Source of the DNA: Xiphias gladius
Lineage: Eukaryota > Chordata > Actinopteri > Istiophoriformes > Xiphiidae
Assembly (NCBI RefSeq): GCF_016859285.1
Contig: NC_053418.1
Span: 19,617,329 to 19,681,328 of the forward strand
DNA length: 64,000 nucleotides
Direction: 5' to 3'
How positions within the stretch are numbered: the stretch's first letter is position 1; every line of letters starts with the position of its first letter. A program made the translations under genes and the position numbers. The notes beneath the pieces are model-generated. The model was given only the letters and a program-made list of their open reading frames with translations. It was not told the DNA's origin and ran no database searches. Below, one piece after another: positions 10,459 through 56,753 of the stretch.

Positions 10459-10610
10459 GCGTGACTCATTGCAGCAGGTGTTGCTATGTGTAAGTACACA
10501 GATCCGTGATTAAAACAAACAAAAAAACAAAAAAACAAACAAACAACAAAAAAAACAAACTGACACCTGTTCTACAGCACTACATTTTCGCTACTATCTG
10601 TGTGACTGCA
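10459..10610 (+). pseudogene. relic of a third MSMB-like copy (exon 3 remnant)
   Basis: After an acceptor-like tgtag, bases 10459-10489 match the first 13 and last about 18 bases of exon 3 of the intact gene, with about 75 bp missing between them. A donor gtaagtacacagatc follows, which parallels gtaagtatagagatc in the intact gene. In the ancestral frame it still reads a THC and adjacent cysteines. About 120 bp downstream, tctgtgtgactgcag resembles the exon 4 acceptor, but the exon itself is gone. No exon 1 or 2 was found. Short matches make this tentative. Confidence 0.5.
10515..10560. repeat. (AAAC)n low-complexity run
   Basis: A run of aaac/aaaac units directly follows the third MSMB-like relic. 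Confidence 0.8.
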
Positions 10611-10639
10611 GAATGATAAATAAATACACATATTTTACA

Positions 10640-11770
10640 CACATTATTGTGCTGATTTAACTCATGTACATGCCTCTTTAATGGATTGTCTCAGAATGTG
10701 AACGCAAACAACATGCTGTTGGCAATACATAAACTGGACAAATCATTTTATTGCCAATAATAAACAGATAAACAAGCAGTAACTTTTTCTTCAGTGTTAT
10801 CTTAGTTTGCTTGTTGTGTGCCTAATGTGCCTAATCTCAACATTACATGTCGTCTGTGTCCTCTTTTAACTGTAACTTTTTGCTGCACACGCATGTAAGT
10901 GGCAGGGATGGGTTACTGCTTCAGCCAACTGGAACTTCCCAGTGATGAATCACAGAGATGATATAAATGACACGGGCCCAAAAATTAAAGCAACTAAAAA
11001 CGACATAGTTTATCTGGTTTCTGTTTCCAATATTCGGTTCCCCATTTCTGTACGTAGGGAAGATCAATACAAGCATCCCCCAATACAATGCAATCCAGCA
11101 CAACACCACAACAAGCTAACAGTCTCAATATTAAAATTAGGGATGAGCCAATATATCTTTGACACAGTTTCTCTAAAAAACTGCAGTAGTAGATCATGCA
11201 GTTTGCTAGTATTCAGGGTCACAATGTTCATATTTCTCATGGTCTCTAAAAGCAGCCACCAGCCTCTCATCGCCACTAGGTGGCAGGACAAGCCAGCAGC
11301 TTCTGGTTTTTCCACTTTATTGTCTTCATCACCTCTTCCTATCTAGGGAGAGAGAGAGAGAGAGAGAGAGACAGAAAGAGAGACAGAGACTTGAAAGAGT
11401 TAGGCAGAGACTCTCAGAGCTAGACATCCAGGGTCTAGGTATCTCTCTGCTGCATGGCCTTATCATTAACAAAAAGCAGCAAGAGTGGGACGTTGTGGAG
11501 CTCTTCTCATCTTCGTCCATGCTGTGTTGGACCCAGTGAGGAGAGTGTCCCAACAATTACACTCATGCTTTCTGTCTCCCCTCCACTTCCAACTTTGAGT
11601 TGCATTCACTGCTTTCCATTGGATTATTGCTTTTATTCAATGCTGTGGAGGATTGAAGGAAGAATCTGCAAGGAGGATTAACTTCTCTTACCAACTTTTT
11701 TTTTTTTTTTTTAAGTAAAGGTGGTTTTATTCATCATCTCATCTGTATAAGATTTTCTTCAGCGGGAATA
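10640..11770 (+). promoter_or_regulatory. antxr1: antxr1 5' flank and probable 5' UTR
   Basis: This is the stretch upstream of the antxr1 start codon. It has an (AG)n microsatellite at 11348-11371 and a T-run ending near 11712. No clear TATA box or CpG-rich core was found, and the transcription start cannot be placed from sequence. ORFs here are short and unconvincing. Confidence 0.35.
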
Positions 11771-32616
<20,846 letters not shown>

Positions 32617-33830
32617 AGCTCTGGCAGGAGACGGGAGACATTCCCACTAGTTTGAAAAAAGGCAACACGGAGTCCCACCAGCGATCAGCACATGACCATC
32701 TTTGATTGTACGTGTAAGCGAGGACATGTGAGCGTCTCGTGCCACGCTCAGCGGGCTGTGTCCTTTCTGCCTTGTGAAGAGGAGCAGTGAGGACTTGTTC
32801 TCAGCTATTTGTCTACAGTGACTTTTGTACACATCTAGCCCAACAGTGCAATTGCTCTGATGCTTGAATTACACAGACCTTCCCCATAAATGAGGTCATG
32901 CAGGCCGGCTCAAAAACATTTGCCTCCATGGTCCTCTGAGATGCTTCAGGCCCTGCTGTCCCCTCCATGTGCACACAAGATCGTATGAACCCGAACCAGC
33001 TTGTACTAACGCCTCTGTACGTAGGCCCTCAACAAGGAGCACAGTCATGTTTAAAATGATCATGACACTAAAATATGTGCCTATGTAACCCATGCCTATG
33101 TGCCTTATCTTTCCTGGTAGGAGATAAAAGATGATTTAGAGGAATCTGAAAATCCCTGTTTTTGTATGCCTGAATGGTGAGCAATTGCATGCAATAGTGT
33201 TTGAGTCAGTATTTTTGTTTCTTTTGAAAACATTTCTACCTTGTTTTATACAACATAAACACTTTTTATTTGTACTATTTTTGTTGAATAGACCACATTT
33301 TGTGAGTTTTAATTTTTGAGGTTCGAAAACAATCGTTGGTGATAAACACACGCACAGTACGCAGTATGTTGAAACAGCAATACAACATATCCGAACTTCC
33401 ATGCAGTATTAAACCAGCCTAATGAGACTCATACCTGGCCTCTTTTTTGTGCACATCAGAGTAAACAATAAATTGGGATTTAGTCACTAAACTAGCCCTA
33501 TTGCTATAACGAAGATGACTGCAATCACTGCCATAGTTGCATGTGCTCTGTCTATCAAGATGTGGACAAAAATACGTCAGAATCAGGGAATAGCTTTGCA
33601 CATCGTCTTGCTCATCCGACTACGGCCTCTTTCAAAAGCTGGGCTTTATGTAAATAATTCTTTTGACATAACCATGAGTGTTCAGATATCTGTGTGTGTG
33701 TGTGTGTCAGGAAGAAAGAGAGAGAGAGAGTACTGTACTATATGTATTTGTGACAGCCAATCCCACGATAGTGGCAACTGACTTACCTGACTCAGGTTAG
33801 TCAGTTGTCACAATAAAAGCGTGCTGTTTC
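32617..33830 (+). other. antxr1: antxr1 3' UTR (approximate)
   Basis: This follows the stop TAA at 32614-32616. Candidate polyadenylation signals are AATAAA at 33467-33472 and 33812-33817; I take the second as the outer limit. A short (TG)n run lies near 33697 and an (AG)n run near 33716. Confidence 0.45.
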
Positions 33831-35667
33831 ATGGGTAATATATAGTTCAGTGTAGATTAAACGAGAGGTTAATATGAAGCTGTTCTTTAAAGGTGATCAG
33901 AGGAGTCTCAGCAGAGTGCAAAGCAGATAGCAACGCCATCATTAACAAATCAGATAGATCAGATAATCAGATAGTACGTAACTTTCCATCGATACAGAAT
34001 GTAGACACCTATGTCTGTTTCACTGACAATGAAAGTAAACAATTTAAGTATATAAAACCAGTCTCTGTTTTTTTTTCTTCAAATACAATTACTGACTTGT
34101 AAACCATTGAGAGTTACCTCCTGACAAGTTGAAAACAGCCACTGAGCAGTAATTTGTTCTCTCAGCTTTCATCAGAAACCTGTATTGATTTTATGGGTTA
34201 ACTCTCATATTTCCTTCAGTCACCTTTTATGCACAGAACTCCTCCTTTTCCTAACTCTACAAAATGTCTCCCAAATGCTATAAAGATATTCTTTAACTCT
34301 CAAATTGAATGTACAACTTTTCTATACTATCCTCCTTGATTTAAGAGTAAGTTAGACAACCGATATTACCACTGGGATCACTGGGTTCACACAGTGGAGA
34401 GTGGCCTTTACAAAAAGCACAGAGCACCTCACTTACTCCCTGTGATGGGGAAAAAAAGAGAAAAGAATATGCGGAGCATGGCTAACTAATTCCAGATGTT
34501 CATATGTTGCATTATGTCACATGCACGAATGGAGTGAGCTATCTTGGAAAATATTAGACACCATCTGATCCCAGGAAATATGGACAAGCTGCAGGGAAGG
34601 CCTGCTGGTGCAAATTGTTCACGACATAATTTTGGGACAGCGGACAGGGCAGAGAGGAATTACGAGCCATAGCTTCTGAGTGTCCCAAAGATTTCAAGTT
34701 CTCTTCTGTCATTTGAAGTTGACAAGATGCAGAGACATTTTATATTTGGGCTGTTTTCAGTGAATCTTCCCTGTCAGACAAACTCAGTGCAAGATGTCTT
34801 GAGTCTGTTGCCAGCTTTTGCTTCCACTTTGTCAGAGATAATTTGTGACTGAGACTTTGTCAGCGCTATAAGTGAGGCAGCTTTATCATTAACCATCATT
34901 CACTGGTGTCTGGCCCACATAGATTACATTATTCAAAATCAGCTCATATGTTTCGTTTCACTTGCAGATTGTGCACTGTCCTCATTGAGCATTCAAATAG
35001 AAATCATTGTTCTTATTAATCGCTTAAAAATTATTCACCAGCTGCTGTTGAGACCTTTTACTAATTGAACAAACCTTAAAAAAACACAGGGTTTCACTCT
35101 TCAAAAGTACATTTATTAACGAGAAATAGATAAAAAAGGGTACAAAGAGGCATTGTTGCAGTTAAAGCTTTCAGCTTTACTTTAAAATATATTAAACACC
35201 AAATGCTGTTAACATCATATGAACAACTTTAATTCCCTACAGGCCTACAAGCAAATGTAGTAGGATGTCGCAATATTTACTTTGGTCAATTCTGTTTTTT
35301 CGTACATTGTTCAAAGACGAATGTCTGTTTCATTAGCTGTCTCCACCGTTGTTAAGCTACCTCAGTTATCAGTGTAAGGGCCCCGATGTCAAGTATATTC
35401 AGCAGAAAGTTTCCAAATATCAGTTCGATGTTTAAATTCAGTACATGAGATGATGTTATGATAATGAGATATACATAGTCCAAAAGAAGACCCATCCAGG
35501 AAAATATAATCATTTCACCAGCTCCACAAACTGGAAATACGAAATCTGAAGTGTTGTGTCTCCAGCCATGGGGAAATTTGCCTTATTAAAAACTTTATGG
35601 AATAGATCAAAGAAAAGATTTTAAAATTTAGTTTAATTTAGTTTAGAAAAACCCTCCAGCATTGCAG

Positions 35668-35990
35668 GATTACTGAATGGACCTACCAGCTACACGCCCT
35701 GAGGCCAAAGGATTCAGGGGGCCCCTGGACTAGAGCCTTTGTTTGACATGACAAAATTTTTTGTTGGAAAGTCAGTCAACCGAAGACAAAGACTCAAAAG
35801 GACCCCAACGGGACACAAAACGACCACAAAGGGACTCAAAAATCTGACAAAGAGATGCAAAACGACTAAACGCAGACATGTCATCTGTTGTTGTTCTGAG
35901 TCTCTTCCTGTTTGGTCGTCTTGCTCCTGCATAGGCGGGGTGGGGGGGCTTTTACATGTCTGTACCCTTGGGTCTGTTGTGTCTTATGTA
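35668..35990. repeat. second copy of the dispersed element seen at 14349-14815
   Basis: It shares 'ggattactgaatg' at the left, internal gacacaaaacgaccacaaag-type units and the G-rich end gggggggcttttacatgtct. The copies differ in length because the internal tandem units differ in number. Confidence 0.6.
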
Positions 35991-36861
35991 TTATCCGTCC
36001 GTGCCTTCCAGGAACACCATATATCGTAGTAAAAATATTGATTCATTTATCATTTACTGTCTGTCAGAAATTCTGAAGAATCTACCCAAAGACGTCAAGT
36101 TCATAACAATATGGGACTCACAAAACACACATTTAACATCCACCAAATATCCTACACCTAAAGTATTTAAAAGGTTCTGTTGTATATCACTCACTGACTC
36201 TACTGTCTTAAATATCGGCGGATCTCCTGTTAACCAATTTTATTTAATCTTAACAAAATTAAATGTACCATAGGCTACGGTTTGTTTAATGTACTTGGCT
36301 CGATTCCATTTAAGGTGCTCCAGTTCAGGCTCCTGGTTTTGTCTCTGGTGGCGCAGTGACATAAATACAGTGGAGCCATTGTTAACATTATTATTGGTTG
36401 CACCTCTGCTTTTCCTATTACAAGTAAGCCTGTATGACAAGAAATACCACAACCTAGAGTTAAATCCAGTCACTTCAAAACAATTCATGATTTAGTTGCC
36501 AAAACTATATTCACATCATGCAGCAGCATCAGTTTAGGTCACAGCACCTGTTAATGGTTATTTAATCACGCTCAAGACACCTTGATTAAAGCTGCTGTGG
36601 TGCTTTGGTTTGGGTGAAGGACCTGGCTGCTGCTGCTGCTGCACAGAGGATGTTACCTGAAAAGCTTCACATGATGGTCTTTTTAGATGAAAAACTACAC
36701 ACCATGCTCCCCATGGTTGGAGAATGGAGACTGTTTTTGTTGAGAGCCATGGCTGTCTTCTGTAATTACTCTGTAGCTGCATGTGAAGCCATTGTTGTGG
36801 TTAGTCAGTGCAATGAAATCTTTCTGAGACTTGCGCTTGCTTTCACCAGCAGCTTAAGTTT

Positions 36862-37230
36862 TTACCTGTCAACCATGCTGAGGTTGAACGCGCTCCTCAA
36901 GCTGATGCTGGCGGGTGTGCTCTTCTCACAAGACGAGTTGAACCAGCGTGGACACTTCAGCTGCTCCACCTGGCCGTCATCACGGGCCTTCAGAAACAGC
37001 CGCTCTCCTCTGTGCTGTGGAGGTGGGAGATCTGTGAAGTGGAATAAGTCCATCCGGGCATTGGTGCACGCAGTGCCTGCAATCTGCCAATGGTCATGGT
37101 CTGTTTGCGTGACCATCTTGGCCCTCGTCCAGGCAGCATTATCAGCCCTGTCAGCTCTGTGCAGGAACTTCAGACTCACCGTCTCCACCATTATGACTTT
37201 ATGTGGATGCATCAGACCAATACTGTTCAC
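36862..37230 (-). other. unexplained 122-codon ORF, possible gene fragment
   Basis: The minus-strand ORF has a protein-like composition, rich in Asp, His, Trp, Lys and Cys. It includes WTRAKMVTQTDHDHWQ, CTNARMDLFHF and FLKARDDGQVEQLKCPRW, has two N-glycosylation sequons (NSS, NLS) and a natural stop after SMVDR. A donor-like CAGgtaaaa overlaps the stop. I do not recognise it. The spacing of CTN..DLFHFTDL..LFLKARDDGQ loosely recalls the end of a fibronectin-III module of class II cytokine receptors, but this is weak. No upstream exon was identified. The plus-strand ORF over the same bases is leucine/serine-rich and looks like its shadow. It may be a fragment, a pseudogene or chance. Confidence 0.3.
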
Positions 37231-37544
37231 CTTACAAACTGTGACTGGTTATTCCACACAGGCACTTAGCATTGTTTGGGATCTTTCATCACTCTAAGCA
37301 GCCCCTGAATGTCTCCTGTACCAGAACTCTTCATATATAATGTACATAAAACTAACTGAAAATGATTTGGAAACTTATTATTCCAAATGTAATTCAATTA
37401 CTAGACTTCTATTGCCTGTTTTTATTTTAATAAAATTTTGTGAAAATGTTTGCTGACAAGTCTAATCAAGCACAATATTTGGCATCATTGTCAATATTTC
37501 AGGATGTATGAGAAAACCTTCTCATCAAATGACCTCACACAATT

Positions 37545-39537
37545 AAAACGAGAAATACTTGACACTTTATTGCATCAGTTCCACTAATAAATAGTACCCC
37601 ACTCCCTCACTAATCCAACAGCTATCAACGGCTGTTGCAAGGATTCAGTGCAGCTTCCTTGTTATCAATGCCTCTGGTCAAGAAATCAAATTCTGCTTCT
37701 GTATGAGTTACAAAAGTACCTGTAACAACATTGTCCAGTTTTCTAACCATTTCAACTGGCTCAGAACAAGCTCAATGTTGGTGAAAAGAAATGCAAACAA
37801 ACAAAATCCAAGTAAAGTCTTAACTGCAAAAGCAAGATAAATATCTTTAAACCTAAAATATGTGACACACAAACCCCCCCACCCCAGAAACAAAAAAAAA
37901 AAAAAAAAAATCCTATTTCACTACACAACTGTGTGTGTATAGCATCACTTTCTCCTTGGCTTCTGAATCACAGCACGCACGCACGCACGCACATGCACAC
38001 ACAGGGCATCTGACTTTTTACTACATAAAAATCTACAGTACTGCCATGTAACTATGTATATGCCTCCTTTAGGCCTCCAAGTCTCTTCACACCACACAAT
38101 CTACCAGAATTATTACATGTTTAGCTATAAAAACAACATCAGATGAACATTTGAAATATATGCAGTGGGGTCCAAAAGTCTGAGACCAAAGTGGTCTTAG
38201 ACTTTGGATCCCACTATGTTTTGGTTTTACAACTGCCAAAGCCATTGTACAGATTTTTGGGACAGTAACATTCACATTACAAATCAAAGAGTGACTTCAA
38301 TAATATAAAATTCATTGTGTGTTTTTTTTTTTAACATAAATGAAACAAGTAACAAAATAATCAAGCAATAGCTACAAATGGTCCCATACTGCAGCAGTCA
38401 TGGTGGCAGGGCGTGGGCTGTCATCTGGGTGCAACTTCTACTTCAGGTTAGTAACTTCATCTCACTGGAATTACTTTGGTTTCTAAATTAAAAGCAAAAT
38501 GCAGACCAGAAATCTGCAATAACGTCTCTCTTTTGAGCAGTTAAGCAACAGATGTCAACATAAGAATCAAACAGCAAATTCTGCACAGAGAGCATTACAG
38601 TAAGAGTATAATCAAAGCAGAAACAGTGCATGGTAAAGAAAAAAAAAAAAAAAATCTCACTCTAGTGTAGGTGGCTCTGTAAACAAAGTTTTTTCTCACT
38701 AACTGAGCAGACCAAAACCAGAGTTTGAAATCTGACACATTAGGTTTTTACAAAAGAACAAGCTTTAATAACCCACCCAAGAAGATTTTTACACAGTAAT
38801 GTATTCATGAACCTTTCTGAGATCAGACTTATGATGCTGCTCCTGCAGTAAATAGTGCGTCCTCAGAAGAAAGTCCAAGAGAGAAAATTAGTCAAAACTG
38901 GCAAACTGCGCTGTAATTATGAAGAACCGATGACCTGTGGCTTGGAATGATTTGAGACTCTCCTTTAATTCAACTGTGGAGTAAAGACACTTCAAATGAT
39001 TGGCTGCCACAGAAAAATATCCCAACTAAACTATAAATCATTGCACAAAAAAAAGGCAGTAAAACCTAACTTCTGTCAGTCAACAGCTTTAACATCAGCT
39101 CCCAGAGCAAATAAACAGCAAATCACAGCAAACAAACATGGAGGGCTTGCTTACAAGTGTTGAGCCAGAATGTGAATTAACCCAAATGGTCACCGTCAGT
39201 TGCTACAGGTTAACGAACCCAGAAAAGAGTGATGAAGATTAGCCAGTGCCAGCCCAGAACCTGCCACCACGGACAAACAATAACATAACAGTCTTTAACA
39301 ATAACATAACAATGATGCTGAAGGTTTCTGAGAAAATAAGACAGTGAGATACAAATAATATGCAACAGTGAGATACACGACTGTTGAGGAAAAAGATTGC
39401 ATTAAAAAGAACCGTGACACGAGACACATAAACGGAACACTGTCTTCTCTTGGTTTCTGTACAGAGACGCTCCCTCAACGCCTGTGTTTGAATGTGTGTC
39501 CGGCGGGCTTTTGTTGTTGGGTGATGAACAGTGCGGA
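37545..39537 (-). other. gfpt1: gfpt1 3' UTR (approximate)
   Basis: This is the stretch downstream of the gfpt1 stop on the minus strand. TTTATT at 37566-37571 (AATAAA on the minus strand) is a plausible polyadenylation signal. It contains a poly-A run (37889-37909), a cacgcacgcacgc run (about 37974-37992) and a small foldback at 38164-38215. A 2-kb 3' UTR would be long but not exceptional. Confidence 0.4.
38164..38215. repeat. 52-bp near-perfect hairpin ('agtggggtccaaaagtct')
   Basis: The left arm agtggggtccaaaagtct and the right arm agactttggatcccact pair almost completely, with only a few loop bases. It resembles the ends of a small teleost TIR element with the middle deleted. Confidence 0.65.
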
Positions 39538-52636
<13,099 letters not shown>

Positions 52637-52990
52637 GTCTTCCGTTTATCTGCCAGTTACAGCTACTCGGGTAGCTGGGAACGCCTGTCCAGTAGGCTTC
52701 ACCCCGCCCTCTGATCTCACCGAATCGGAGCCAACCGCCTCCTTCCATGGCGCACTCTGATTGGCCGAGCAGCCTGTTGGTCAGGTTGCGCCTACCGACG
52801 CGGGGACTTCTGACGTGGCATCAGGATGGAGATCCTTGTGCAGGACTGACGACAGATCCCGCCGCAGACGACGATGCTGCTGCTGCCGCCGCCGCCGCCG
52901 CCACCGTCGTCCAGCACAGCTAAAACCAACATCACCGCACAATGGCGGGCCTGTGCTCCCTGTCAGAGCCTGGTGCAGGACTGTAACCAA
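52637..52990 (-). promoter_or_regulatory. gfpt1: gfpt1 promoter and 5' UTR, G/C-rich
   Basis: This lies directly upstream of the gfpt1 ATG on the minus strand. It is markedly richer in C/G and CpG than its surroundings. It contains tctgattggccg (an inverted CCAAT box, about 52757) and a gccgccgccgccgcc run near 52886. No TATA box is evident, consistent with a housekeeping promoter. The exact start site is not visible. Confidence 0.55.
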
Positions 52991-53759
52991 TATGTATCCT
53001 TATTGTTGAGATAAACTGATCAATGATTTAGTCAAAATGGCAGCAAAGACAAATGCACTTAAAAGTTGCCTTTGCCCTCGATGCAGGGATGTAGCTGGGA
53101 TTTCAGTCCTGCATTTTTTGGAGAATGTGGACTAGTGGCCAAAAAAATATGTAAATTATTCAGGGTATTTAACACAAACAAACAAAGAACACTACTTTTA
53201 TTAATTTTAATATTTGTCTCCTACATTGTATAAATTACATTTCAATGTAATTTATACACTCCCACATTTAATATACTTAGATACAAACTTTAAGATATTT
53301 ACTCAGAAAAAAAAGAGGATAAATATCAGAAAATGCCACAAAAAAAGAAAGAAAAAAAAACGTGGTCTGCATAAATGGAGAATGAAAACTCATGGTCACA
53401 CCATTAAACCCCCCAAAGTCACAGAAATATTAGAGTACTTTACCCTGGTGTTCTCAGTGGTGGTTACAGCTCTACTTGAGTGAGATCTCTAAACTTAGAG
53501 TCTGACAAACAGCCCCAAGTATTTGTTAGGATAGAATACAAATAACAGCAATATTTCTACATGGAGATTGACAGAAAACTATTTTATTAAAACAATAGTT
53601 GATATTTGGCAATTGTAATCTTGTATGGTTGCACTGGAAGAGGCTTGTAAAGACGCATGATTCTGCAAAATTGATAAATAATTCACTCTACATACAAAAA
53701 AATAGGAAAGAAAAAAATTACTATTAGATCATGTGAGACAGGTACACAGTTACTGTATA
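52991..53759. other. intergenic spacer between gfpt1 and nfu1
   Basis: A/T-rich DNA between the gfpt1 promoter and the nfu1 3' end, both on the minus strand. I see no gene, repeat family or regulatory motif that I can support. Confidence 0.5.
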
Positions 53760-54072
53760 AAATATTTCAATAAACTTTATTTACTTACATACAGTGCTGT
53801 ATACAGTATGTATTTTAAACCTAAAAGCTGTTTAGACTAGTGTCTGAAAGTATGAAATAATAAATATAATTTATTTTGGGTCTACAGTCATCAGTTTCTG
53901 TGGCTGGGCTCTTCCATGCTATATTTCACGATGATGATGTTGACGACGATGATGGGGTCTTTCAAACAGCCATGCTATACATGAGTTTATTTGATTACAG
54001 CTATGGCCTGCATTAAAGCAAGTGGCTGGGGGAGAGAGGAATGTGTAAATGTGATTCTGGTTTCAGAGTAGT
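53760..54072 (-). other. nfu1: nfu1 3' UTR (approximate)
   Basis: This follows the nfu1 stop. TTTATT at 53776-53781 (AATAAA on the minus strand) is the likely polyadenylation signal. Confidence 0.5.
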
Positions 54073-56753
54073 TCAAACTTGAGCATCTCTCTCCTCTTCC
54101 TCATCCTTCACCTGTGGATAAACACAAAATAGTTTTAGTTAACATTTTCAAGTTGCACAGTTTTTTGCTCCTGAGGTTATTTTTTTATTGAATGTTGTAG
54201 AGTTTGGTTGCTTTTTAATATTTTTGTGTCTTATTTGGTTCTGAAGAATACAAATAATGAAAAGGCATATTCCAATGAAAACAACTGTCCAATCCTCAAA
54301 AAGGAGCACACAATTATAACACAAAATATGTTTTTAAAGTCTTTTTTTTTTTTTTTAAGTCAAACCTGCTCCACTGATTCAACTTCAGGGACGTAAAACT
54401 GCAGCATGTTTTGGATTCCACTCTTCAAAGTAACAATGGAACTCGGACAACTGGTGCAGGAGCCCTGCAGCTTCAGTTTAACGATGCCGTCCTCGAACCC
54501 CCGATACACAATATCGCCTCCATCTTCCTGCACTGTTGGCCTGGGGAACAAGACCATCAGCACGTGAGGGAAAAGAACAGAGGGCCACGGTGACAAGGAA
54601 CAGGCAACGATATCAAAGTGTATCTTCACAAGCAAATACCTTATTCGAGTATCAAGCAGTTCTTTGATCATAGCAACTACTTCATCATCATCATCTGATG
54701 GTGCTGAAAAGAGAAGCAGAGATTTCTTGGCATTCACAAACAGCCTGTCCTACCTGTTCTGTTTGAATGTTTTGCCTTGCACAGATGTTTGAACCCTTTA
54801 CCTGTATCTGCGCTAGGTTTGCTGTCCTCACTGACAACCGGAAGTCCAGAGGTGAAAAAGTCCATTATGGCAGCAAATACATCGGGTTTGATTACTTTCC
54901 ATTCCATATTTGCATCCGACTGAGTGGAGAGATAAAAGAAAACAAGTTATTCCAAGCAATGGCATTACAAAGTGCTTCACTATGAGGTCCATATAAACTG
55001 GAGCTGGTTTTACCTTTGTTATTGTAATAAAGTCGTTGCCCAGGAAGACACCCTTGACTCCATCAATCCTGAACAACTGTCTGAAGACAGTACAGAACAT
55101 TACTTAAGTTTTATTTGAATTTGAAACATTTGAAAAGTTAACTTTACACTGAATTTATTCCAAAAAAAGGGAAATCATTAATGGATATTATGCCTAAAAT
55201 AGACAGATAAGTGAGCATATACATCAGTCATGCCTAATACATATACAGTATAATTTACTTAACAAAGGTTTTAGTAATATGGTGATATAATTAAATAGAA
55301 TTAGTTAACAGTATTTGTTTACAGCTATTAAAATTGAATTTCTTACAGCTCGATTAGAAAACATTATGAGTCAGATCAGACAAAAAAAAAAAAAAGGTGG
55401 TGCTGGGGTGTGAAATGGGGGAACATAACCACAATCAGCAGCATTATTTAAACCCGTGCTTTTCCTGCTATGCCATACTAAAATGCCCACTGTGAAAACC
55501 TTTTTTCTACCCTCCATTCAGTAACCTTGTATTTAAGAGGTCATATACCTACCTGGCTAAGGGTGAGCAGTACGCATCACGAGGGCCGGCAAAATTCATA
55601 GTTCCTGATTCAAGAACTGTACGACCGGGCAGAAACTTTAGGCTGTTTGGGTTTGGTGTGTCCTGAGTCTGCACAAACATGGTCCTTCCTTTGAACAGCC
55701 AAACACAAAGAACAAGAATGTAACATCAGTCATTATACAGGGTTTTCTCCAAGTTAAGAGAGCCACAAGGATGCTGCAGGAATACAAACCCAGAACAACC
55801 CGATGGGGGTTTTGTCGCCATATGTTCGAGACTCCAGTGTTGTGTGAAGGCCAGTGTAATCTGGCGCTCTGATATCCACAGCCAGCAAGACTGACAAAGC
55901 ACATACAAAAGAGATTCAAAAGGTTACTACAGTGCAAGTTACATCAACAAATTTAGAATTCTAAGAAAATCTGCAAAAAAAAGTTAAACAAATGCACAGA
56001 TTTAGCCACTGATACAAGAACATTTCCAAGTCACTGAATATTCCTCAGAATACTATTAGTATCAGTCAAAAAAATCATAACAACATGACACAGCTGTAAA
56101 TGAGATCTGTAAAAAATTACTGGAAAGACCTGTGACTTGCAAGAAAGTTTATGTTCCAATAATACAACAGCTCCAAATATAAAATCAAAGTTAGAGTCAA
56201 GACCTCAGCCCAATCAAGAATTTGTGGCAGGGCTTGTTTTTCACTCAGTCTCCAGTTTTGCAAAAATAACTGATGAAACATTTCAATGTCCAGATATGCA
56301 CATGAACTCAAGGTTGTAGTTACTTTAGTTTTACAGAGGCAACAGCTAAACTCTGACTTGAAGGGGGTGTCTTTATTTATGTACTTAATTTTGTTAAATT
56401 TTTAAAGAACTGCTTACAGTATGAAATTAAAGGATCATTTTTGTGGAACAATGCTAAAAAGGGCTTCAATAACTGACTTTGATTTAAAGAGTTAAAACCA
56501 GTAAAACAAACACTATCACCTTAGAAGTAATAATCAGTCTGCGTCACTCTCCGGCTTAGCTAGCTGGCTAGCCGCTAATAGTCAACGTCAGCCGGACTAC
56601 GGTTCTATAGAGGTCAGTGGGTTCATACAAGCATTTTAAAAAAGCAAAATGGGAGGACATCGCAGCCTCACAGCTGACAAACAGGTAAACTTACGGACGC
56701 CTAAGTCTTGCTGAAATACCAAACAACCTGCCGACCTGTCTGTAAGTCGCCAT
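54073..56753 (-). CDS. nfu1: NFU1 iron-sulfur cluster scaffold, mitochondrial, 251 aa, 8 coding exons
   Basis: Delivers [4Fe-4S] clusters to mitochondrial targets such as lipoyl synthase and respiratory complexes. Exons: 56753-56695, 55890-55790, 55688-55553, 55080-55014, 54919-54802, 54700-54640, 54540-54366 and 54111-54073. They sum to 756 nt with all phases kept. The N-terminus ([20 protein letters not shown]) is basic and free of acidic residues, as expected for a mitochondrial presequence. The Nfu N-terminal domain follows ([16 protein letters not shown], then [17 protein letters not shown]). The C-terminal NifU-like domain carries [13 protein letters not shown] and the cluster-binding C209-T-S-C212. 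The end [12 protein letters not shown] is acidic, as in human. Length is close to human (254 aa). Its 5' end faces c9orf78 across about 150 bp. Confidence 0.96.

Larger units (their letters stand above)
33831..37544. other. intergenic region between the antxr1 and gfpt1 3' ends
   Basis: antxr1 and gfpt1 converge on this stretch. It contains the second copy of the 14-kb repeat family (35668-35990) and the unexplained ORF at 36862-37230. The rest (33.9-35.6 kb, 36.0-36.8 kb) shows no gene that I can support. Confidence 0.5.

Noticed and set aside
36605..37297. 230-codon plus-strand ORF
   Set aside because: It is the longest simple ORF in the window but is leucine/serine/alanine-rich with no domain pattern. 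It lies opposite a more protein-like minus-strand frame, so it is probably a shadow.
52761..53009. 82-codon arginine-rich plus ORF near the gfpt1 promoter
   Set aside because: Its composition follows from the gccgcc-type repeat in the promoter/5' UTR; no conserved motif was seen.
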